DNA of 64,000 nt, taken from the NCBI GenBank assembly GCA_003134965.1, contig PLDA01000003.1:1-64000 (forward strand), read 5' to 3'. The DNA is from Vulcanimicrobium winogradskyi. Its GTDB lineage: Bacteria; Vulcanimicrobiota; Vulcanimicrobiia; Vulcanimicrobiales; Vulcanimicrobiaceae. Positions within the stretch are counted from its first letter, which is position 1, and each line of letters opens with the position of its first letter. Below, piece after piece: positions 1 to 12,057 of this stretch. The position numbers and the translations under genes were made by a program. The notes below the pieces were generated by a model. That model made no database searches. It was given only the letters and a program-made list of their open reading frames with translations, and was not told the origin of the DNA.

Positions 1-4112
<4,112 letters not shown>

Positions 4113-4218
4113 CCAACTAAAGAACGCAATTGCGTTTGGCCATGGAAGTTCTTCGCTGTGCAGCTTTCGCCCGCGATCGCCTCGAGCTCAGGCTCGGCAT
4201 CGCGGAGCGGATCAAGTT

Positions 4219-4335
<117 letters not shown>

Positions 4336-4348
4336 AATCCGTAACGAG

Positions 4349-4384
4349 GAGCCCGCCGATCAGCGATGATCGAGCGGGCTCTTT
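4349..4384 (+). terminator. intrinsic terminator of the rRNA operon
   Basis: GAGCCCGC (4349-4356) pairs with GCGGGCTC (4374-4381), followed by TTT. It sits just after 5S and closes the rRNA transcription unit. The tract of T residues is short. Confidence 0.75.
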
Positions 4385-4386
4385 GT

Positions 4387-4408
4387 CATCCTGAGCCTGT
4401 CGAAGGGG
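4387..4408 (-). repeat. dispersed repeat copy 1 (CCTTCGACAGGCTCAGGATG type)
   Basis: On the minus strand this reads CCCCTTCGACAGGCTCAGG followed by ATG. Related copies occur at 29898-29927 and, changed in three places, inside the glycerate kinase gene at 44945-44969. It lies directly after the rRNA terminator and abuts the stop codon of the next gene. Sequences of this type are scattered in many bacterial genomes. Confidence 0.65.
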
Positions 4409-4990
4409 TTAGTACTCTTGGGGCGTGGCAACCGGTTCGTGGTGAGACGGCTCGGCCGGCGGCGCCGCGTCGGCGGTCGCCTCGGTGCCGACGCGTTCGG
4501 AGAGCCACCGGAACCCGAGGAACGCGCCCAGTGCGAAGCCGAGCAGCACCACCGGCCGCCCCCAGCCGAAACCGCGGCGGGCCGGGGCTTCGTCGGTGCC
4601 GATCTGTTCGAGTTCGTCGGCGGCGTTGCCGGCGAGCGCGAACGAGTGCGGGTCGTAGCGGTTGAGTTTCACGTTCACGTGCCAGCGCTCGCTGTCGGGG
4701 ATCCCGAGCGCCTCGATCAGGACGTCGGTCAGGCGGTTGCGCAGGGCGAACCAGCTCTTCTCGTCGACCCCGGGGGCGCTGATCTCCAGGTGCGTGTCGA
4801 CGATCCCGCCGTCCGCGACCAGCCGCCCGGCGATCGCGAAGTCGCCGGGCTCGAACGCCGTGAAGTGAACGCTCGTCCACTCCGGCTTCTCGTCCGTCAG
4901 GATGTCGAGGACCGTTGCGGTCAGCTCGTCGGCGAGGTGGCGTTTCGTCTCCGCGTCGAGCGGTAGCGAGGAGAGGCGCAGGTACGGCAT
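4409..4990 (-). CDS. tautomerase-like protein with C-terminal membrane segment
   Basis: The protein has 193 residues. The chosen ATG at 4990 gives an N-terminus Met-Pro-Tyr-Leu-Arg-Leu; a proline directly after Met is the catalytic base of the 4-oxalocrotonate tautomerase family. Residues 1-60 and 61-125 look like two successive beta-alpha-beta tautomerase-type units. A hydrophobic stretch (about 147-160) follows, then a polar tail. A membrane-tethered double tautomerase is unusual, so the family call is tentative. The gene converges on the rRNA operon and its stop touches the dispersed repeat. Substrate unknown. Confidence 0.55.
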   Translation of the reverse strand: MPYLRLSSLPLDAETKRHLADELTATVLDILTDEKPEWTSVHFTAFEPGDFAIAGRLVADGGIVDTHLEISAPGVDEKSWFALRNRLTDVLIEALGIPDSERWHVNVKLNRYDPHSFALAGNAADELEQIGTDEAPARRGFGWGRPVVLLGFALGAFLGFRWLSERVGTEATADAAPPAEPSHHEPVATPQEY

Positions 4991-5018
4991 GCCGCTATCG
5001 TACCCGCTCGGTCGCTCC

Positions 5019-5495
5019 TCACGCTGAAACACCATGCCGCAGCGGCGGCATCAGGAGCTGTGAGGTGAGGAAGCCGGCGACGATCAGGATCGCCGACAGC
5101 AGGGCGCGCGCGCCGAGCGAGAGCGCGTCGGTCGTGTCAGCCTGGAAGACGTAGAGCAGGCTCTCGTATGAGAGCGAACCCGGGACGAGCACGAGCAGCC
5201 CAGGGACGAGGACGACGGCCTGGGGGATCCGCAAGTACCGGGCCGCCAGCGTCGTCACGAGTCCGATCCCAAACGCGGTTGCGAACGGGCTCGCCTGCGT
5301 GACGCCGAGCGCCGGCAACCAATGCGCCAGCGCGATGGTCGCGACGCACGACGCGACGATCCAGCCGACGTCGCGGTAGCGCGCGTGGAGGATCAGCGCG
5401 ATCCCAAACGCCATCAACACCGCCGAGATCACTAGCGACAGCGACGGCGTGTGCCCCGGACTCACGGTCGGTCCGTTCAGCACCGAGTTTCGCAT
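5019..5495 (-). CDS. ThrE/YjjB-type membrane protein (DUF3815 half of a Thr/Ser exporter)
   Basis: The reading frame starts at ATG 5495 and encodes 158 residues with about five hydrophobic segments. The order and the LVPG motif-like stretch (VLVPGLLVLVPG) match the C-terminal half of ThrE-type threonine/serine exporters, or the separate YjjB subunit. The partner half (DUF1212) lies immediately upstream but in other frames and incomplete. This piece may be a free-standing YjjB-like protein or the surviving end of a broken ThrE gene. Transport function is inferred from the family only. Confidence 0.5.
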   Translation of the reverse strand: MRNSVLNGPTVSPGHTPSLSLVISAVLMAFGIALILHARYRDVGWIVASCVATIALAHWLPALGVTQASPFATAFGIGLVTTLAARYLRIPQAVVLVPGLLVLVPGSLSYESLLYVFQADTTDALSLGARALLSAILIVAGFLTSQLLMPPLRHGVSA

Positions 5496-5890
5496 CAACC
5501 CTGCGCCGGAGCGCGAAACCGCAGCCGAGCGAGAGCAGCGTAACGAGGACGCCGCCGAGGCGTGTTGCCGCCGCCGAGCAGCAGCGCGGTTCCGCACCCG
5601 AGCAGCGCATAAGCGGCGATCGTCAGTGCCGGCGGATCCGGCTGCACCGCGGTGTCGATCGCGGTCACCTCGGCGAGCGCCAGATCCGGCTCGAGGCCGC
5701 GCCGCAGCGCGTGGACGACGCCCTCGAGCAACGCCAGCTTGCGCAGGTGCAGCTTCCCCGGTTCGAGCCGCAAGATCACGAGCTGCTGCGCGAATCCCGA
5801 GCCCACGGCCAGGGTGAGGCTGGTCGGCAGCACGTTGACCTGCATCGCGATCCCGCACGCGCCGCCTTCGCCGACCGAGGTTCGTCGCTC
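5496..5890 (-). pseudogene. degraded DUF1212 (ThrE N-terminal) remnant
   Basis: Minus-strand translation gives ThrE-like segments in two frames: residues starting MQVNVLPTSLTLAVGSG and ending LLGCGTALLLGGG in one, then TRLGGVLVTLLSLGCGF in another. The frame changes near 5578 and again before 5495. The usual N-terminal signature (G..A.RVE..M) is not present: the similarity begins near 5880, right against the start of the next gene. The cytoplasmic domain is therefore truncated and frameshifted. A sequencing indel could explain one shift but not the missing start. Confidence 0.6.
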
Positions 5891-5910
5891 CGCCCGCGGA
5901 AGGTTTCGGG

Positions 5911-7077
5911 GTGGCTTTCTACGTTCGTCAGGGGCGTCTGCCCGACAAGCGGCACGTGCAATTTCGTGCACCGGACGGCGCGCTGTACGCCGAAGAGCTG
6001 ATGTCCACGAAGGGCTTCGAGAGCGTCTACTCGCTCGCGTACCACCTACGCCCACCGACCGCGACGCTCGACGTGCAGCCGTGGGAGCGCCCGATGGTGC
6101 GCTTCCTCCCGAACGATCCGGTCCGGAACCGGCACTGGTTCACCGGCCGCCTGCAGAAGACCGGCGACGCCGTCGAGGCGCGCGTCCCGCTGGTCGGCAA
6201 CGACGACATCGTCATCTCGACCGCGGTGGTCACGGAGCCGATGGCCTATTTCTTCCGCAACGCGAGCGGCGACGAGATGCTGTTCGTGCAGAACGGCGAG
6301 GGTGTCCTCGAATCCTCATTCGGAATGCTCGAGTACCGCGCGCACGACTATCTCTACGTGCCGATGGGGACGACCTACCGGCTGCAGCCGCGCACGCCGA
6401 CGACGCTGTTCGTCGCGGAGTCGTCCGGACAGATCACGATCCCGCGCAAGTTCCGCAACGAGTTCGGACAGCTCGCCGAGCACGCGCCGTATTACGAGCG
6501 CGACTTCCGTGCGCCGGTGCTCCCCGATCCCGTCGACGAGGTCGGCGAGTTCGACGTGCGCATCACCGCGAAGGGACGCCACGCGAAGTACGTCGTCGCG
6601 AACCATCCGTTCGACGTCGTCGGATGGGACGGCTACTGCTATCCGTGGGCGTTCAGCGCCGACGAGTACGCGCCGATCACCGGCAAGCTGCACCAGCCGC
6701 CGTCGTCGCATCAGATCTGGGACGCGCCGGGCGCAGCGTTCATCCTGTTCGCGCCGCGCATGTTCGACTACCACCCGCTCGCTGTGCCGGCACCGTACAA
6801 CCATTCGTCGGTCGACTGCGACGAGATCATCTACTACGCGTCGGGCAACTTCATGTCGCGCCGCGGGATCGAAGAGAAGTCGGTGACGCTGCACGCCGCC
6901 GGCGCGCCGCACGGCCCGCAGCCGGGCGCCGTCGAGGCGTCGCTCGGAAAGACGTACACCGACGAGCTCGCCGTCGCGATCGACGCGTTCGGTCCGCTGC
7001 GCGTCGCCGAGACCGTCGGCGGTGTCGAAGACGCAGCGTATTTCCGGAGCTGGGTCGCGCAGCCGGCCGGCACGTAG
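5911..7077 (+). CDS. hmgA: homogentisate 1,2-dioxygenase family protein
   Basis: The 388-residue cupin-fold enzyme starts at GTG 5911 with MAFYVRQGRLPDKRHVQFR, close to the family pattern MPFYHRLG.IP.KRHTQFR. The iron ligands known from human HGD (His335, Glu341, His371) align with His298 (PYNH), Glu305 (CDE) and His334 (APHGP). Homogentisate dioxygenase opens the aromatic ring in tyrosine and phenylalanine breakdown. It is shorter than the eukaryotic enzyme (about 440), as in many bacterial homologues. No other tyrosine catabolism gene is adjacent, so the substrate is inferred. A divergent, decayed transporter remnant abuts its start. Confidence 0.8.
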   Translation: MAFYVRQGRLPDKRHVQFRAPDGALYAEELMSTKGFESVYSLAYHLRPPTATLDVQPWERPMVRFLPNDPVRNRHWFTGRLQKTGDAVEARVPLVGNDDIVISTAVVTEPMAYFFRNASGDEMLFVQNGEGVLESSFGMLEYRAHDYLYVPMGTTYRLQPRTPTTLFVAESSGQITIPRKFRNEFGQLAEHAPYYERDFRAPVLPDPVDEVGEFDVRITAKGRHAKYVVANHPFDVVGWDGYCYPWAFSADEYAPITGKLHQPPSSHQIWDAPGAAFILFAPRMFDYHPLAVPAPYNHSSVDCDEIIYYASGNFMSRRGIEEKSVTLHAAGAPHGPQPGAVEASLGKTYTDELAVAIDAFGPLRVAETVGGVEDAAYFRSWVAQPAGT

Positions 7078-7101
7078 CCGTGCCCAAGCGCTGAGTCATC
7101 G

Positions 7102-7644
7102 GTGCGTCTGACACTCAACGGCTGCGCCTGTTTCGTGTTCGCCGTCGGGCTGCTGGCGCTGGGGATCGCGTTCATCGTGTTCGGACGACAGCTGGCGCCG
7201 GCCGACACCTCGGCGGCGCAGGCGTTCCGGACCGATCCGAGCTGTACCGCACCGTTGTCGGCCGTCGTGCCGCCCGGGAACTGCACCGTCGTCGCCGCGA
7301 CCGTCCTGGTCGCCGTGATGCGCGTGGGCAACGCAATGGGCCGTACGCGCAGCCGCACGCCGTACGTGTACCTGCACTTCGCCGACGGCAGCACCCTTAG
7401 CGACGACCTCGAGGGATCCGATGGGCGCGACTTCGTCCAGAGCGTCCATTCGGGCGCGCCGGCGCGCGCGCAGCTCTTTCGCGGGAAGCTCGTGCGGGTC
7501 GCCTCGGGGAGCTCGACGGCCGAGACCATCTCTGCGCCGGACGTCTCCGCGACGACCGATGCCGAGATGCCGTGGGTCGGCGCCGTGCTGATCGCCGTTG
7601 CTTCGCTGTTCGCGTTCGCAGGATTACGCGGAGCACGCCGCTAG
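7102..7644 (+). CDS. hypothetical membrane protein with two transmembrane segments
   Basis: The protein has 180 residues from GTG 7102. A hydrophobic helix lies at about 8-28 and a second at about 152-172, with a polar domain between them that would face outside. That middle domain contains a YVYLHFADG stretch recalling DUF3592-type proteins, but I would not assign the family. It lies 24 bases after the dioxygenase gene on the same strand and could be co-transcribed. Confidence 0.55.
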   Translation: MRLTLNGCACFVFAVGLLALGIAFIVFGRQLAPADTSAAQAFRTDPSCTAPLSAVVPPGNCTVVAATVLVAVMRVGNAMGRTRSRTPYVYLHFADGSTLSDDLEGSDGRDFVQSVHSGAPARAQLFRGKLVRVASGSSTAETISAPDVSATTDAEMPWVGAVLIAVASLFAFAGLRGARR

Positions 7645-7674
7645 GATCAACTGGAATGAGAGGGCCGTCGGGGT

Positions 7675-7710
7675 GCTGCGCGAACCGGGGATTCGTGCCG
7701 GACTCTATCC
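7675..7710 (+). repeat. direct repeat copy A overlapping a gene start
   Basis: This stretch (core GAACCG, then 16 bases, then TCTATC) closely resembles the segment at 8682-8716. Weaker similarity extends back to about 7644. Both copies carry a GTG followed by CC-GAC at the same position, used here as start codons. It could be a shared promoter, a shared translation start or the scar of a duplication. Confidence 0.55.
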
Positions 7711-8468
7711 GCGTGACCGCGCGATCGCGGACTGCAGCGCTGCTCGGCGCCGTCGCGCTCGTCGCCGGGCTCCTCGGCGCATCACCGGCGGTGCGCTCGG
7801 AGGATGGCGCTGCGGTCGCGCGCCGCGTTGCGGAAACCTACGCCGCGGCGACGCACGGAATCGTCGCCTTCGACGTCACGACCCACACGCAGCTCCGCGC
7901 CGGACCGTTCCGTCGGGACGACCTCGAAGATGGGGCGTATGTCGCGGTCGACGGGAAGCCGGTCCGCAAACGCGTGATCCGGTATCTCGACGGGCGACAC
8001 GCCGCCAGCAGCGACGATCTGCAGCGCTTGAGCGCGAAGCCGGACCCTCCCTTGACCAGGTTCGGGATGCGGCTACCGTATCTGACCGAAGGCGTTGACG
8101 CGTACGCGTTCGATGCGCCGCGCGAGGGCGACGGCGGTACGGTGATCGCCTTTCGCGCGACGGTTCGCGACGAGGCGCACGGCGACGGAACCATGACGCT
8201 CGACAGCCAGTACCGGCCCGTTCGCGTCGTCTTCCATCCGGCCAAGCTCCCGCCCAAGCATGAAGGTACTGCGACGGTGACTGAGGCGACCGTGACGGTA
8301 GAGTTCGGAATCGTCGCGACGGGCCGGTGGGAGGTCACGCGCCTGGTGCACGCATTCTCCGGACGCTACGGACCCCTCGGGGCCCGCGCCGATGCGACGA
8401 CGAGCTACGACGCGTACCGCTTTTTCCCGACCGTGGAGCTTGCGCATGCGGCGATCGAGCGCGAATGA
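7695..8468 (+). CDS. secreted protein of unknown function
   Basis: The 257-residue protein starts at GTG 7695 (GTG 7713 is an alternative). Its N-terminus carries a short basic region and a hydrophobic core (AALLGAVALVAGLLG) ending near a SPAVRS cleavage-like site, so it is probably exported. The rest is polar and beta-rich in appearance, with no lipobox Cys and no family that I recognise. It overlaps direct repeat copy A. Spacing to the upstream membrane protein is about 50 bases. Confidence 0.6.
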   Translation: MPDSIRVTARSRTAALLGAVALVAGLLGASPAVRSEDGAAVARRVAETYAAATHGIVAFDVTTHTQLRAGPFRRDDLEDGAYVAVDGKPVRKRVIRYLDGRHAASSDDLQRLSAKPDPPLTRFGMRLPYLTEGVDAYAFDAPREGDGGTVIAFRATVRDEAHGDGTMTLDSQYRPVRVVFHPAKLPPKHEGTATVTEATVTVEFGIVATGRWEVTRLVHAFSGRYGPLGARADATTSYDAYRFFPTVELAHAAIERE

Positions 8469-8690
8469 AACATCGCGGGGGTCGGCCGTCGGAACGCGCG
8501 AGCGTCACGTGCGCGTCGGTGTGCGGCTCGAAGGTGAAACCCAGCGCGGAAAGCGGGCGGCGAACCGTTTCGCAAAAGTGGCCGAACGCGCCGACCGGTT
8601 CGCCGGATCCCACCCACGCGACACGTGGCCAGTTGAGCTCGCTGTACCCCGGATGATGCGGGGCGAGAGGGTGGCCGGGACGCTGCTCGA
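8469..8690 (-). pseudogene. remnant of a 2'-5' RNA ligase/ThpR-like gene
   Basis: Minus-strand translation contains ELNWPRVAWVGSGEP, then LSALGFTFEPHTDAHVTLAR. This matches the second half of LigT/ThpR RNA 2',3'-cyclic phosphodiesterases, including the second HxTL motif (HVTL). No start and no first HxT motif is present, and the typical C-terminal strand after TLAR is missing. The fragment is trapped between two plus-strand genes, so it is a decayed remnant rather than a functional gene. Confidence 0.55.
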
Positions 8691-8716
8691 ACCGGGATTC
8701 CGTGCCCGACTATATC
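8682..8716 (+). repeat. direct repeat copy B overlapping a small gene start
   Basis: This is the second copy of the segment at 7675-7710: GAACCG (8689-8694), 16 bases, then TATATC (8711-8716). The GTG at 8702 takes the same place as the GTG at 7695. About 1 kb separates the two copies, with a gene and the ThpR-like remnant between them. Confidence 0.55.
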
Positions 8717-8818
8717 CTGATCCCGCTCCTGCTGGTCCTCATGAGCGTCGGCCTCATGGCGCTGATCTACTGGGGCAGCTTCGTCGAAGAGCGCCGCAAC
8801 GGCCGCAGCCGCGTCTAG
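8702..8818 (+). CDS. 38-residue single-span membrane protein
   Basis: GTG 8702 opens a 38-codon frame beginning MPDYILIPLLLVLMSVGLM, with one strong transmembrane helix (about 4-25) and a basic C-terminus (EERRNGRSR). The size and layout recall small subunits of oxidases or transporters, but no partner lies nearby and I do not recognise it. The start coincides with that of the secreted protein at 7695 inside a shared repeat, which supports real translation. Confidence 0.45.
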   Translation: MPDYILIPLLLVLMSVGLMALIYWGSFVEERRNGRSRV

Positions 8819-8841
8819 GAGCCTCCCGGCTGTCCTATGCC

Positions 8842-10002
8842 CTATGTGCCGCCTTTCGAGATGTAGGTCACGTTGAGGCGAATGCTCCTGATGATCGTTT
8901 GGCAGCGGCCGACGTCCGCGTGATGGAGCGTGTTGCCGGCCGGTGATCCGATCTCGTCACCCGTCGACTGCATCAAAAAAGCGGCACCGTATTGCTTGAC
9001 GAAGGCAGTGACGTCGTTGTTGGGTCGCATGCCCGGGTACACGGGCCAGGTCGTGTAGTTCGCGAGCGCGGAGCCGGCCGGATACAGCCAGAAGTTCGCG
9101 CGCCAGCAGCCGGCATCAGGCGGGCAGGAGATCGCGCTCGCGAAGCCGCCCGGCGGCTGGTTCGCCGTCGTGCCCTGGCTCACGACGGCGACCTGCGTTG
9201 CCATGCGGTACAGCGCGTAGTTGCACTGCGCATCGGCCGGCGCAACCTGTCCGAACAGCGTCGCCGATCGCAAGGTGGCGAGATCCGGTGGCAACTGGAA
9301 AATCAAGCCCAGTCGAAGGGCCTGCGTAAAGAATTCGGGGCACGCGAGCGGCTCAGTCCCTGCATGCCACGATGCCTCGGACATCACGATGCCCCAATCG
9401 GTCGTACCGGCGACGGTGTGCATCGAGCGCCAGGCGCCGGTGCCGTCGGCAAATTGAGGCCAGGATCCGCTGTTGCAGTAGTTGAGATGCGTCCGTTCGT
9501 GATGATAGCCGTAGAACTGCATCTGGGTGGACGGGGCGAGCGAGGCGTAGCGAAAGACCGAGCTGGTCGCGTTTTTCGCGCCGAGGCAAACCTGAGGGCT
9601 TTGAGCGCCGTCGAGGCTCCCGGAATACGCCGTGACGATGAAGCACCCGGTCGTGCCGACGCGTTTCGGATCGAGCACGGCGAAGCGTACCTGCGCTTGC
9701 TGCGAGATCGTTTGGATCGGCGGCGGTAGCCCGATTGAACGGACGCGGCTGCGCTGGTAGACGTGGAACCCGTCGATCGCGCCGCCGTTCCAGTCCCAAA
9801 TCAAGATATAAAAGTTGTTCGCCATCGCCTCTTCGCAGGCGACGCCGGCGAGGCCGCCGCCCGCATAGGTCGTGCACTCGGCGACGGATTTCGTAGCGCG
9901 GAGGTTCACCGGCGCGGGAATGGCTTGCGCCCGGCCGCCGGTGGGCAGAAGAGATAGCCAAACAGCAGCAGCCAGAGCGGCGGCGAGAAGACGAACGCGC
10001 AT
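8842..10002 (-). CDS. secreted protein with fibronectin-III-like N-terminal region
   Basis: ATG 10002 is preceded by a good GGAGG signal and gives 386 residues. Residues 1-26 form a signal peptide (MRVRLLAAALAAAVWLSLL...GGRA). Next comes a region that resembles a fibronectin-III strand pattern (PVNLRAT ... ILIWDWNGGAIDGFHVYQR). The larger C-terminal part contains many cysteines and aromatic residues and matches nothing I know. It is probably an extracellular protein. It follows the sdh operon on the same strand but is separated from it by a hairpin. Confidence 0.6.
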   Translation of the reverse strand: MRVRLLAAALAAAVWLSLLPTGGRAQAIPAPVNLRATKSVAECTTYAGGGLAGVACEEAMANNFYILIWDWNGGAIDGFHVYQRSRVRSIGLPPPIQTISQQAQVRFAVLDPKRVGTTGCFIVTAYSGSLDGAQSPQVCLGAKNATSSVFRYASLAPSTQMQFYGYHHERTHLNYCNSGSWPQFADGTGAWRSMHTVAGTTDWGIVMSEASWHAGTEPLACPEFFTQALRLGLIFQLPPDLATLRSATLFGQVAPADAQCNYALYRMATQVAVVSQGTTANQPPGGFASAISCPPDAGCWRANFWLYPAGSALANYTTWPVYPGMRPNNDVTAFVKQYGAAFLMQSTGDEIGSPAGNTLHHADVGRCQTIIRSIRLNVTYISKGGT

Positions 10003-10094
10003 TCTCAGCTCCCTCCGGGACGCTCGGTCCCGGCCGAAACACCCTCGCAGCACCGTGCATTCGACGGCAACTCCGAGCGAGCATGCTCACGCGA

Positions 10095-10130
10095 GAAGGG
10101 CGCCGCATCGCTGCAGCGCCCTTCGCGTTT
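10095..10130. terminator. strong hairpin between the sdh operon and the secreted protein gene
   Basis: GAAGGGCGC (10095-10103) pairs with GCGCCCTTC (10116-10124). On the plus strand it is followed by GCGTTT, on the minus strand no T run is seen. Its place after the last sdh gene suggests transcript end or stability function, but it is not a textbook terminator for that strand. Confidence 0.4.
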
Positions 10131-10147
10131 CGTCCGATGCGGAGACG

Positions 10148-11098
10148 CTACGCGACGTGGGCGGGGGCGAGGTCGTGCTGTTGCAGCACGAGGCCCGGCG
10201 AGATGATGTGCTTGTTCATCCCCAGCAGTGAGGGGTCGACGCCCAGGGCGAGCGCGACGAGTTGCGGGAGGTGGAAGATCGGAAGATCGGTGCGGCCCCA
10301 GCGCGCGACCGAGTCGGCCTGGTAGCCGTCGAGCGCGAGGTGGCAGAGCGGGCACGGCGTGAGCACCGCTTCCGCGCCTTGGTCCTTCGCCATGCGCATG
10401 TTCTGGCCGACCATGTTCGGCGCGATCCCGTCCTTCTCGAGCTGGACGTGGAACCCGCAGCAGCGCGTTTTGCCGGCGTAGTCGACGGCCTCGCCGCCGA
10501 GCGCTTCGATCAGATCTTCGAGCGAATGCGGGTTGCGCGCCGACTCCCAGCCGTTTACCGATTCGGGGCGGATGATGTGGCAGCCGTAGAACGCGGCGAC
10601 CTTGAGACCGTTGAGTGGCTTGACGACCATCTTTTTCAGCTCGTCGAGACCGATGTCGTCGATCAGCAGCCACAGCAGATGGCGCACCACCACGGTGCCG
10701 TCGTACTTCGCGCCGAACTTGCCGAGGATCGCGTTCGCCTGGCCCATGTGGCCTTCGTTTTCGAGCAGTTCCTTGTTCGCGGCGCGCATGTGGCCGGTGC
10801 AGGTCGAGCAGATCGTGATCACGTCGTCGAGGCCGAGCGCCTCGGCCTGCGCGTACGTGCGCGCGTTCAGGACGCGGGCGACGTCGCGGTTGGTGTCGTT
10901 CAGCACCGAGGCGCCGCAGCATGACGCCGCGGTCAGCTCGACGAGCTCGATCCCGAGCCGGTCGGCCAGAAGCATCGTCGAGTTGAAGAGCTCCTTGCAC
11001 GACTCTTTGGCGACGCAGCCGGGGAAGAACCCGTACTTGCGCATCTGCGCCGACTTCGACTTGCCCTTGATCGTAGGCTTGTCCAGTGTTGCAGCCAT
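10148..11098 (-). CDS. sdhE: succinate dehydrogenase SdhE/HdrB-like subunit (two CCG domains)
   Basis: The 316-residue protein contains two cysteine-rich CCG domains: Cys28, Cys60-Cys61-Gly, Cys97-x2-Cys100; and Cys173, Cys213-Cys214-Gly, Cys249-x2-Cys252. This is the pattern of heterodisulfide reductase HdrB and of the SdhE subunit of archaeal and cyanobacterial type complexes. It replaces the usual cytochrome b anchors and should pass electrons from SdhB to quinone at the membrane. Its ATG overlaps the sdhB stop by one base (TGATG). No separate haem-binding membrane subunit is encoded here. (Not the FAD-assembly factor also called SdhE.). Confidence 0.85.
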   Translation of the reverse strand: MAATLDKPTIKGKSKSAQMRKYGFFPGCVAKESCKELFNSTMLLADRLGIELVELTAASCCGASVLNDTNRDVARVLNARTYAQAEALGLDDVITICSTCTGHMRAANKELLENEGHMGQANAILGKFGAKYDGTVVVRHLLWLLIDDIGLDELKKMVVKPLNGLKVAAFYGCHIIRPESVNGWESARNPHSLEDLIEALGGEAVDYAGKTRCCGFHVQLEKDGIAPNMVGQNMRMAKDQGAEAVLTPCPLCHLALDGYQADSVARWGRTDLPIFHLPQLVALALGVDPSLLGMNKHIISPGLVLQQHDLAPAHVA

Positions 11099-12054
11099 CA
11101 GAGTGTTGGAGCCTCCAGGGTATTGAAAATCAACCGGATCTCGTCGACCTTCGGAACGGGTTTGAGGAACAGCGGCGGGATCTTCCCGGCTAGCGCCAAC
11201 CGGATTCCGAGCGGCGCGACCTTGATCAGGCCTCTAATGTTGAAGCGGCCGACGGTGCCTTGGATGACTTCGGTCTCGTGCAGCATCCCCGTCGCCTTGA
11301 TCGTCTTCGCGACGACCAGCGCGTGGCGCGGGCCGGCGGCGTCGGTGATGCCTTCCTCGATCGTTGCGCGTTTCACCGCGATGATGTCGTCGTGCGGGTC
11401 GACGTGCTTGGGACAGTACGAGCACGCGTAGCAGTGCGCGCACAGCCAGAGGTAGTCGTCGCTGATCTGCGCGGCGCGCTCTTTGCGCTTCGAGTCGCGG
11501 ACGTCTTCGATGAAGCGGTACGCATACGCGATCGCGGCCGGACCGGCGAACGCCGGGTCGACCGAGACGACGGGACACAGCGCGTAGCAGGTCGCGCACA
11601 TCACGCAGTTGGCGACGGCGACCAGTTTCTTCATGTCCTCCGGCGACACGCGGCGTTCAGTCGCGTGGTCCGAGTCCTTGTCCTTGGGCTGCAGGTACGG
11701 CTTGAGGCGCGTGTACTTGTCCCAGAACGGATCCATGTGGACCACGAGGTCCCGCATGGGCTGGAAGTTCGGCATCGGATCGATCGCGATCGAGCGGTCC
11801 GACTTGAGCACCGTGCGCACGGGCGTCTTGCACGCCAGTCCGGTCGTGCCGTTGATGTTCATCGAGCACGAGCCGCAGATCGCGGAGCGGCAGGAGCGCC
11901 GGAACGTAATCGTGCCGTCGATCTCCGCTTTGGCGTGCTCGAGCGCGTCGAGGACGGTCGCCGTCTCAGGCAGATCGGTGATCTCGACGCGGTCGCGGTG
12001 CGGAACCTCGTCGGTCGCCTGGTCGAAACGGAAGATGTCGAGGGTGTACGCCAT
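11098..12054 (-). CDS. sdhB: succinate dehydrogenase iron-sulfur subunit
   Basis: The 318-residue protein passes electrons from the flavoprotein through iron-sulfur clusters. The plant-ferredoxin-type [2Fe-2S] ligands are Cys55, 60, 63 and 75 (CRSAICGSC ... AC). A [4Fe-4S] set is at Cys150, 153, 156 and 160-Pro. The third set is unusual: Cys205-x2-Cys208-x2-Cys211-x2-Cys214-Pro instead of the classical C-x5-C-x3-CP of the [3Fe-4S] centre. The C-terminus is longer than in E. coli SdhB (238 residues). It is translationally coupled to sdhE and lies three bases after sdhA. Confidence 0.92.
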   Translation of the reverse strand: MAYTLDIFRFDQATDEVPHRDRVEITDLPETATVLDALEHAKAEIDGTITFRRSCRSAICGSCSMNINGTTGLACKTPVRTVLKSDRSIAIDPMPNFQPMRDLVVHMDPFWDKYTRLKPYLQPKDKDSDHATERRVSPEDMKKLVAVANCVMCATCYALCPVVSVDPAFAGPAAIAYAYRFIEDVRDSKRKERAAQISDDYLWLCAHCYACSYCPKHVDPHDDIIAVKRATIEEGITDAAGPRHALVVAKTIKATGMLHETEVIQGTVGRFNIRGLIKVAPLGIRLALAGKIPPLFLKPVPKVDEIRLIFNTLEAPTL

Positions 12055-12057
12055 GAT

